Positions 26,224-33,255 of a stretch of DNA of 64,000 bases are shown here, piece by piece (the first letter of the stretch is position 1; every line of letters begins with the position of its first letter). Both the position numbers and the translations under genes were made by a program. The DNA comes from an uncultured Blautia sp. GTDB taxonomy: Bacteria > Bacillota > Clostridia > Lachnospirales > Lachnospiraceae. The stretch is from contig CAKRXU010000011.1 in the NCBI GenBank assembly GCA_934424575.1, positions 1-64,000 on the forward strand. The letters are read 5' to 3'. The notes below the pieces were generated by a model. The model did not search any database. It saw only the letters and a list, made by a program, of their open reading frames with translations, and was not told the origin of the DNA.

Positions 26224-26248
26224 ACAGGCATAAGAAGAGGGAAAGAGA

Positions 26249-27061
26249 ATGAATACAGACAAAAAAGCAGTTTTTTTTGATGCAGACGGTACGATCTGCG
26301 ATATTGAAAAAGGAGTTCCGGACAGTGCGGTAGAGGCGATCCGTAAATTAAGGGAAAACGGACATGAGGCATGGCTGTGCACCGGAAGAAGCAGGGCTTT
26401 TGTCCCGGGCTATCTGGAACAGATCCCGTTTACCGGTATGATCAGCGCATGCGGCGCGACCATCGAAAAAGACGGACAGAGACTTTATAACAAGGAGATG
26501 CCGGTGGAAGTGGCGAAACTTTCCGTAGAAACTCTGCGCAAATATGGTCTGATCCCGGTCATGGAAGGTGCAGATTTCATGTACTATGACAAGGATGAGT
26601 ATACGAATGAAGTCAACTGGTACCGCGACCTGATCACAGAGGCTCTTGGACCGAAATGGCGGCCGATCCGCGGCTATGAGGACAGTATGCACATCAATAA
26701 GATCAGCGCCAAGATGACCGAGGGCTGCAACGACGAACAGGCATGCAGGGAGCTGTCACAGTATTATGACGTGATCCGCCATGAGAATAATGCATTCGTG
26801 GGAACAACGATTGAGCTGGTTCCGAAGGGCTGTAATAAGGCTGTCGGAATCGCTGCAGTCTGCCGTATCTTTGATATTCCGTGGGAAAACACAGTAGTCT
26901 TTGGAGACAGCAACAATGACCTGTCCATGTTTGAATATGCGGCGACAAAGGTGGCCATGGGAAATGGTTCCCAGAAGATCCGTGAACTGGCAGACTATGT
27001 GACCACAGATATGTTCCACTATGGAATCCGGAACGGTCTCACAAAGCTCGGTCTGATCTGA
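26249..27061 (+). CDS. Cof-type HAD phosphatase
   Basis: Haloacid-dehalogenase superfamily phosphatase with a type IIB cap, probably acting on sugar phosphates or nucleotides. Motif I is VFFDADGTICD, motif II Thr is in WLCTGRS, the motif III Lys is in GCNKAVG and motif IV is FGDSNNDLSMFEYA. At 270 residues it is complete. Members of this class are promiscuous, so the substrate cannot be named. Confidence 0.9.
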   Translation: MNTDKKAVFFDADGTICDIEKGVPDSAVEAIRKLRENGHEAWLCTGRSRAFVPGYLEQIPFTGMISACGATIEKDGQRLYNKEMPVEVAKLSVETLRKYGLIPVMEGADFMYYDKDEYTNEVNWYRDLITEALGPKWRPIRGYEDSMHINKISAKMTEGCNDEQACRELSQYYDVIRHENNAFVGTTIELVPKGCNKAVGIAAVCRIFDIPWENTVVFGDSNNDLSMFEYAATKVAMGNGSQKIRELADYVTTDMFHYGIRNGLTKLGLI

Positions 27062-27080
27062 GAAGGCAGGAGAAAAAGTT

Positions 27081-28133
27081 ATGAAATATGGAAAAATAAG
27101 AATCGAAGACGGCAATCTTATCTTCGCAAAAAGAATGCTGATCAATTATCTGCCATGTAAGGATATTCTGTGGGCGTATATGCGAAAAGAAGGTGTGGAA
27201 GGCGGACGGCAGAAGCAGTTCAGCACCAGCTCTCTTGTGATCATCACCCGGCGAAAAAAACGCTATGAATTTGAGATGACAGACAAAGAGATCAGAGACT
27301 GCATCCAGCTTCTCAAAGTCCTGAACCCGAAACTTGCGACAGGTTTTCCGAAGGGTGCGAGGATTCCGCTCCAGAGCCTTCCAAATACCCGTGATCTCGG
27401 GGCGCTTGCCACGAAGGATGGAAGACATATCCTTCCGCGCAGGCTTCTGAGGAGCGGTAATCTGTATCATATGTCTCTTCAGGATCAGGATACGCTCCTC
27501 AATGAGTATCATCTGTCGACGGTTGTCGATTTTCGTACCAGAATGGAAGTCCTGGAAAAACCGGATACCGTTCTTGAGGGAGTGGAGTACCACGAGATCT
27601 CGATCGTGGATGAAGAAACTCTTGGTATTACCCGTTCCGGAAATCTGCTGGAAATGCTTCTGAAATTTAATCAGCCGATCGATGAGTTCATGCAGAAACA
27701 GTATGTTTCTTTTGTGCGGGATGATTTTTCGGTCAAACAGTATGCCCGTTTTCTGGATGTCATCCTGCAGCAGGAAGAGGGTGCCGTCCTGTGGCACTGC
27801 AGCATGGGTAAAGACAGGGTCGGCGTTGGAACGGCACTTCTTCTCTATGCGCTCGGGGTACCGATGGAGACGATCATGGAGGACTATCTCCGTACCAACC
27901 GCTGCTTGGAGGAAGACCTGCAGCATATGATCCGGCTTCTGGAAACCAAGATGATCGTGGACAATGAAGTGATGGACAAGATCAAGGCACTGTACCGTGT
28001 CAAGGAAGAATATCTGGAGGCGGTTTTTGACGCGATCAGACAAGATTATGGTTCCGAAGAAATGTTTTTGAAGAGGGCTCTCTACATGACTCCAAAGGCA
28101 GTCGACGCTCTTCGCAAAAAATATCTTGTATAA
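27081..28133 (+). CDS. Tyrosine phosphatase with an N-terminal PH-like domain
   Basis: Residues from about 90 onward are a Y_phosphatase3-type protein tyrosine/lipid phosphatase: LPNTRDLGAL, DFRTRMEVLEKPD and the P-loop WHCSMGKDRVGVGTALLL (Cys240 nucleophile, Arg246). The Lys/Asp pair inside the loop is typical of enzymes that also accept phosphoinositides. The first 85 residues (KYGKIRIEDGNLIFAKR...SLVIITRRKKRYEFEM) read as a beta-rich PH-like module that could recruit the enzyme to a ligand or membrane; this is an inference from pattern only. No signal peptide is seen, so it is cytoplasmic. It is likely co-expressed with the HAD phosphatase before it. Confidence 0.8.
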   Translation: MKYGKIRIEDGNLIFAKRMLINYLPCKDILWAYMRKEGVEGGRQKQFSTSSLVIITRRKKRYEFEMTDKEIRDCIQLLKVLNPKLATGFPKGARIPLQSLPNTRDLGALATKDGRHILPRRLLRSGNLYHMSLQDQDTLLNEYHLSTVVDFRTRMEVLEKPDTVLEGVEYHEISIVDEETLGITRSGNLLEMLLKFNQPIDEFMQKQYVSFVRDDFSVKQYARFLDVILQQEEGAVLWHCSMGKDRVGVGTALLLYALGVPMETIMEDYLRTNRCLEEDLQHMIRLLETKMIVDNEVMDKIKALYRVKEEYLEAVFDAIRQDYGSEEMFLKRALYMTPKAVDALRKKYLV

Positions 28134-28200
28134 AATACAAAAAAGGTAAGAAAAACCACGAAATATATGCATAGATATACAAATACAGCAAAATTTGACG

Positions 28201-28228
28201 TTGACAAACGGGCTAATGTTGTTATAAT
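28201..28228 (+). promoter_or_regulatory. ilvN promoter
   Basis: TTGACA (28201-28206) and TATAAT (28223-28228), 16 bases apart, full consensus. The short leader contains AAACAATT/AATTGTTT (28240-28247 with 28257-28264), an 8-bp hairpin without a T-run. Confidence 0.8.
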
Positions 28229-28295
28229 GTAAAACATGCAAACAATTTTACAATGGAATTGTTTACAAGGTTAAAGTGATGAAAGCAGGTGGGTT

Positions 28296-28793
28296 ATGCA
28301 AAAGAGAATTTTGTCCCTGTTAGTAGATAACACCGCAGGTGTATTGAGCCGGATTTCCGGACTTTTCAGCCGACGCGGTTACAATATTGACAGCCTGACA
28401 GTTGGTGTGACTGCAGATGAGCGTTATTCCAGAATGACAGTTGTATGCAGCGGAGATTCCATGATCCTGGAACAGATCACCAAACAGCTTGCCAAGCTGG
28501 TAGATGTAAGAGACATCAAGGTTCTGGAGCCGGACAACAGTGTGAGCAGAGAACTGGTCCTCGTGAAGGTCGCAGCCAGACCGGATCAGAGAGAGGGGAT
28601 CATTTCCATCGCAAATATTTTCCGTGCCAATGTCATTGATGTCGGCAAGACTTCCCTCGTCATTGAGATGACAGGAAGCAAGAGCAAGTTAAGTGCCCTG
28701 ATTGACCTTCTGGGAGAATATGAGATCCTTGAACTTGCAAGAACTGGTATTACCGGACTTTCCAGAGGTGCCAGTGACGTAAAATTCTTATAA
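28296..28793 (+). CDS. ilvN: Acetolactate synthase regulatory subunit
   Basis: Small subunit that binds valine and stimulates and feedback-controls acetolactate synthase, the first step for branched-chain amino acids. The ACT domain is RILSLLVDNTAGVLSRISGLFSRRGYNIDSLTVG, given here in part; the C-terminal domain begins around residue 80 (REGIISIANIFRANVIDVG). At 165 residues it is standard. AGGTGGG precedes the ATG. The catalytic partner IlvB is not in the window, so the subunit is paired with ilvC only. Confidence 0.95.
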   Translation: MQKRILSLLVDNTAGVLSRISGLFSRRGYNIDSLTVGVTADERYSRMTVVCSGDSMILEQITKQLAKLVDVRDIKVLEPDNSVSRELVLVKVAARPDQREGIISIANIFRANVIDVGKTSLVIEMTGSKSKLSALIDLLGEYEILELARTGITGLSRGASDVKFL

Positions 28794-28819
28794 GGATTTT
28801 ACATAACAATTATGTTTGC

Positions 28820-28837
28820 TAAGGGCAGCGGCCCTTA
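28820..28837 (+). other. Short hairpin between ilvN and ilvC
   Basis: TAAGGGC (28820-28826) pairs with GCCCTTA (28831-28837) around AGCG. No T-run follows, so it is not a clear terminator. It may act in mRNA processing or pausing; function not known. Confidence 0.4.
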
Positions 28838-28873
28838 ACGATAAATTATGAAAAAATTTTACAAATAGCTTAG

Positions 28874-29905
<1,032 letters not shown>

Positions 29906-29916
29906 GGAAATTTTAA

Positions 29917-29945
29917 GGCGCACCCGTCAGGGTGCGTCTTTTTTT
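29917..29945 (+). terminator. Terminator after ilvC
   Basis: GCGCACCC (29918-29925) pairs with GGGTGCGT (29930-29937) around GTCA, followed by a long T-run. Confidence 0.9.
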
Positions 29946-29991
29946 GATGTTTTCTGACTTTTGGCTGTCGAAACAGGGGGAACGAATCTGG

Positions 29992-30020
29992 TTGACTTTC
30001 TTTGGCTCACAGCGTATGAT
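29992..30020 (+). promoter_or_regulatory. Promoter of the SipW operon
   Basis: TTGACT (29992-29997) and TATGAT (30015-30020) with a 17-base spacer; start near 30027. The 155-base leader that follows contains two simple hairpins (30039-30054, GGCAG/CTGCC; and CTCTTC/GAAGAG just after) and two direct copies of GTACAAA (30134-30140 and 30144-30150) ten bases apart. I see no known riboswitch. Confidence 0.6.
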
Positions 30021-30183
30021 AAGACCATCTGAAACAACGGCAGACATCTCTGCCAGGAACTCTTCTTCTGAAGAGGATCATTGGAAATCCATTTTTATTA
30101 AAATCTTAAAGCATGTAGAATTCTGAAATTCTGGTACAAATCTGTACAAAAACAATCCAATTTTAAATATAAGGAGTTTTTTT

Positions 30184-30279
30184 ATGATGTACTTTTCATG
30201 GAGCAGGCCTCCACCGGGAAAGTGCTGCTGTTTGTGGCAGCAAAATACAACAGGCCGGAAAAGAAAGGGGAAAATATGA
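30184..30279 (+). CDS. Leader ORF coupled to sipW, 31 codons
   Basis: A short frame starting ATG at 30184 with AAGGAG seven bases ahead, the best ribosome site in this region. The product begins MMYFSWSRPPPGKCCCLW and ends in a basic tail; it has three consecutive Cys and three consecutive Pro. Its TGA overlaps the sipW ATG (ATGA at 30276-30279), the same four-base coupling used by most of the other genes in this operon. It may be a regulatory leader peptide that sets sipW translation, or a small functional protein. No homologue is recognised. Confidence 0.5.
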   Translation: MMYFSWSRPPPGKCCCLWQQNTTGRKRKGKI

Positions 30280-30755
30280 AAGCAGCAGAAAAAGCAGGAC
30301 GGCTTTTTTTTACAGTGATCGCACTGGCGGGTCTGCTGTTGTTGATACTTCCCTGTGCAGGAATTTCTGTAGATATTGTTTTGTCAGGTTCTATGGAACC
30401 GGCAGTCAAAACAGGAGGTCTTGTGTTTACAGACACCAGACAGAAAGATCCAAAAATCGGAGATATCATCACCTACCAGATAAAGAACAGCAAAGTAACC
30501 CATCGTGTTGTGCGAAAAGAAGGAAAAGATCTCATTACAAAGGGAGACGCAAACGATGGGGAAGACCCGGTGGCGGTAGGATCAGAGCAGATAATCGGAA
30601 AGGTTGTTTTTACAATACCATTTGCTGGATATGTTGCAGCCTTCTTAAAGAAAAAAACAGTTTTTGCCATCCTGATTTTGATGATAGGGCAGGAACTATT
30701 GTTTGTAAGCCAGAATGAAAGGAGAGCGCGGAAAAAGCGCAGGAATAAAATATGA
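30276..30755 (+). CDS. sipW: Signal peptidase I, SipW (ER) type
   Basis: Membrane signal peptidase that processes a dedicated set of exported proteins. Residues 8-31 form the N-terminal membrane helix, SGSMEPAVKTGG holds nucleophile Ser39, and VTHRVV holds His76 where ordinary bacterial enzymes have Lys; this Ser-His pairing defines the SipW/ER class. KTVFAILILMIGQELLFV near the C-terminus is the second membrane helix. ATG at 30276 follows AAAGGGG and gives the usual family start; an in-frame ATG at 30198 has no ribosome site. The next three products have the matching signal-peptide type, so the substrates are encoded with the peptidase. Confidence 0.92.
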   Translation: MKAAEKAGRLFFTVIALAGLLLLILPCAGISVDIVLSGSMEPAVKTGGLVFTDTRQKDPKIGDIITYQIKNSKVTHRVVRKEGKDLITKGDANDGEDPVAVGSEQIIGKVVFTIPFAGYVAAFLKKKTVFAILILMIGQELLFVSQNERRARKKRRNKI

Positions 30756-31405
30756 AAACAAATAAAAAAGGAAATATGAAAAAAGCAGTATTTGCAGCAG
30801 GAGTATTATGTCTGGCAACTATTGGAGGTGTATCCGCATATCTGACCGATTTTGATAAGGCAGAGAACCAGTTTACAGTAGGTAAAGTATCGATTGAAGT
30901 AGATGAGCCAAACTGGCATGAGGATGAACAGACCAAGATCGAGCCGGGGAAAGAGATCAGCAAAGATCCGCAGATCAAGAATACAGGTGTGAATGATGCG
31001 TTTGTTTATCTGGAAGTGTCTGTTCCGATGGCAGATGTGGAGGCAGTAGCTGATGATGGAAATAGACTGGGAAGCAAAAATCAGGAGCTCTTTTCGTTTC
31101 AGGCTTCGACAAACTGGACAAAGCTAAGCTCGAAAAAGAATGGAAATAACCAGGTTTATACCTATGCATACAATGAAATCCTTCATCCGGAGCAGACCAC
31201 AGAGGCTCTGTTTGATTCTGTGAAATTTTTGAATATTATCGAGGATCAGCTGGATGAACAGCAGTTGAATATTCCAATCAGAGCGTACGCAATCCAGTCA
31301 TCTTATACAGGAGGAGATGCCAGTGATGCAATTGGTCGGGCAAAGATTGCATATGAGAAATATGTAAACCAGAATAAAGATGAGGAAGGTCAGGTCACAC
31401 AGTAA
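30752..31405 (+). CDS. SipW-substrate protein, TasA/CalY-like
   Basis: Exported protein of 217 residues with a SipW-type signal (MKKAVFAAGVLCLATIGGVSAYLTDFDKAENQFTVG, in part), in which cleavage follows shortly before the conserved ayLTDxxxaxNxFTvG block. The remainder is a TasA/camelysin-like beta-sandwich with EPGKEISKDPQIKNTGVNDAFVYLEV, the strand pair normally seen after the signal. Relatives form biofilm fibres or surface proteases; a structural surface role is the best guess. The first ATG overlaps the sipW stop by four bases; ATG at 30776 has the better ribosome site (AAAGGA) and is an alternative start. Confidence 0.82.
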   Translation: MKTNKKGNMKKAVFAAGVLCLATIGGVSAYLTDFDKAENQFTVGKVSIEVDEPNWHEDEQTKIEPGKEISKDPQIKNTGVNDAFVYLEVSVPMADVEAVADDGNRLGSKNQELFSFQASTNWTKLSSKKNGNNQVYTYAYNEILHPEQTTEALFDSVKFLNIIEDQLDEQQLNIPIRAYAIQSSYTGGDASDAIGRAKIAYEKYVNQNKDEEGQVTQ

Positions 31406-31438
31406 CCAGACACAGAAAAGAAAGCAGGTAGTTAGAAC

Positions 31439-32017
31439 GTGAAAAACAGAGAAAAACTGGCAGCGATACTCTCTGTGATGCTGGGATTTGTTATTGGGAT
31501 CGGTGGTACAAATGCATATCTGACTTCTTTTGACCAGGCACGCAACACCATTGGTGTGGGACAGAATACAACGACGATAGAGGAGGAATTCCCAACTCCG
31601 TCTCCGATAACCGGAGATGGAGATTCGGGATTTTCCAAAACAGTATGGATCGCAAACGGAGATGCACAGAAAAAAGAAGCATCCGTAGACTGCTATGTAA
31701 GAGTTTCCCTGGGGTATTCTGATCATGATATAGGAAAAGCAGTAATCTTGAAGAATCTGAACCAGACGGACTGGGTGAAGGCAGAAGATGGATTTTATTA
31801 TTACAAAAAGATATTGCGTGAAGGAGAAACAACGGTTCCGCTTTTTTCAGGAGTTTCTGTGGATTCTACAAAGATAGAGAAAACCTATCTGGACCGGTTT
31901 GATACTTTTGAGATCCAGGTTTATGAGGAATCGGTACAGGCGGCAGGATTTAAAGATTATAGGAGTGCATGGACTTTTTATGGAGCAGATACAGGAACGA
32001 TATCGACTGCAGGATGA
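31439..32017 (+). CDS. SipW-substrate protein, second
   Basis: A 192-residue relative of the preceding protein: signal helix LAAILSVMLGFVIGIGG, then TNAYLTSFDQARNTIGVG as the SipW recognition block, then a single beta domain (TVWIANGDAQKKEASVDCYVRVSLG ... KDYRSAWTFYGAD, in part). It starts with GTG and has a weak ribosome site. The stop overlaps the next start as ATGA. Probably assembled on the surface with its neighbours; no catalytic residues are apparent. Confidence 0.72.
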   Translation: MKNREKLAAILSVMLGFVIGIGGTNAYLTSFDQARNTIGVGQNTTTIEEEFPTPSPITGDGDSGFSKTVWIANGDAQKKEASVDCYVRVSLGYSDHDIGKAVILKNLNQTDWVKAEDGFYYYKKILREGETTVPLFSGVSVDSTKIEKTYLDRFDTFEIQVYEESVQAAGFKDYRSAWTFYGADTGTISTAG

Positions 32018-33255
32018 ATGTTGGAAAGGATGATACAGAGATAAGAAAGAGAGTAAAAATAGCAGCAGGGTTTCTTTCACTGGGCATTCTGGGGATATCG
32101 GGAGTATATGGGTATTTTTCTGATACCCTTCAGGTTGTGAATCATATTTCCACAGGAGATATCAAGATCAGTGTGCAGGAATATGAAAAGAAAGGGACAA
32201 AAGAAGTTCCGTACAGCAACAGCGGCAGGGTTCTCCCGGGTGAGGTGGTTTCGAAGATACCAAGGATCACGAATCATGCCCTTCCCTGCTGGATACGGGC
32301 GAGGATCCTGTATGCAAATGACCGAAAAGAACTGGAAGGGCTGGATGATACAGACCTGTCGGGGTTTCCTGCCAAATGGATCCGGCGAGGGGAATATTAT
32401 TATTACACAAGTATTCTGAAGAAAAACGAAACGGTAGATCTGTTCCAGAGTGTACATATTCCGACTTCGTGGAAAAAAGAGCATGAACTACAAAAACTTG
32501 GACTTACTATTCAGGCAGAGGCAATCCAGGCAGCCAATTTCACACCGGATTTCAGTGCCATGTCACCGTGGGGAAACCAGCTGATACAGGAGTGTGTTCA
32601 TGAAGAAAACGGCGCGATGACCTGTAAAAAACCGCAGACCAGATTATCGGTGGAATTTAATGGAAAAGCGCATAAATTAATGTCTGTTCCCGGAGATTTT
32701 TTTACAAATCTCGGAACGGCAATGCCAGGAGACATTCTTACAGATACGATCACAGTTTCCAATACGACAGACAAAACAACGGAAATCCTGTTTCGGACCA
32801 GTACAGAAGGGCGAACCAGAGAACAGCTTGCAATGCTTGGTGAGGTGAAACTTGCGGTAGCATTGGGAAATCAGATCCTGTACAGTGGAACTTTGGACTC
32901 GGCAGAACTTGGACAAAATAAATCCCTTGGAAAATTACTGCCGGGACAAGAAGGAAATATGAAATTCAGGCTGGAGATTCCTGCTGGATGGGATAATCGT
33001 ATGGCGCAGAAAAAAACGGATGTTACTTGGATTTTTACTGTGAATGAAGAAGAATCAGAAGACGTACAGGAAGGGTCCGGAAAAGGAAATTCCGGAGATT
33101 CGGCTTCTTTGTCGAAAAAGAATACTGCGGGTCAGAAGAGCGGACAGGTAAAAACAGGGGATACTTCTGAATGGGAGATCATGTTTATATTCCTGGCAGT
33201 GTCGGGAAGCCTGATCATTCTGATAAAAGTCCGGAAGGGAGGCAGGAAAACATGA
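32014..33255 (+). CDS. SipW-substrate protein with C-terminal anchor
   Basis: 413 residues. The signal helix VKIAAGFLSLGILGISGVYGYF leads into SDTLQVVNHISTGDIKISV, the SipW-type block. Two beta domains follow, the second (about residues 210-345) resembling camelysin/TasA modules with TVSNTTDKTTEI. The C-terminus has a Ser/Gly/Lys-rich spacer, then VKTGDTSEW, a hydrophobic stretch IMFIFLAVSGSLIILI and the basic end KVRKGGRKT. This is a cell-wall sorting-like or simple membrane-anchor tail; the KTGD form is common in Lachnospiraceae in place of LPXTG. No sortase gene is present here. ATG at 32014 is coupled to the preceding stop. Confidence 0.75.
   Translation: MNVGKDDTEIRKRVKIAAGFLSLGILGISGVYGYFSDTLQVVNHISTGDIKISVQEYEKKGTKEVPYSNSGRVLPGEVVSKIPRITNHALPCWIRARILYANDRKELEGLDDTDLSGFPAKWIRRGEYYYYTSILKKNETVDLFQSVHIPTSWKKEHELQKLGLTIQAEAIQAANFTPDFSAMSPWGNQLIQECVHEENGAMTCKKPQTRLSVEFNGKAHKLMSVPGDFFTNLGTAMPGDILTDTITVSNTTDKTTEILFRTSTEGRTREQLAMLGEVKLAVALGNQILYSGTLDSAELGQNKSLGKLLPGQEGNMKFRLEIPAGWDNRMAQKKTDVTWIFTVNEEESEDVQEGSGKGNSGDSASLSKKNTAGQKSGQVKTGDTSEWEIMFIFLAVSGSLIILIKVRKGGRKT

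Noticed and set aside
29917..29945. ilvC terminator as another member of the AANGGC set
   Set aside because: Its base reads TTAAGGCGC, similar to the leaders, but the flanks cannot pair into a hexaloop hairpin and it lies at a gene end.
30039..30054. GGCAG/CTGCC hairpin with loop ACATCT as a fifth ANTAR target
   Set aside because: The loop has A1 but T at position 4, lacks the GGC end and does not overlap a terminator.
29932..30126. Open frame after the ilvC terminator
   Set aside because: It begins inside the terminator T-run, has no ribosome site and overlaps the promoter of the SipW operon.
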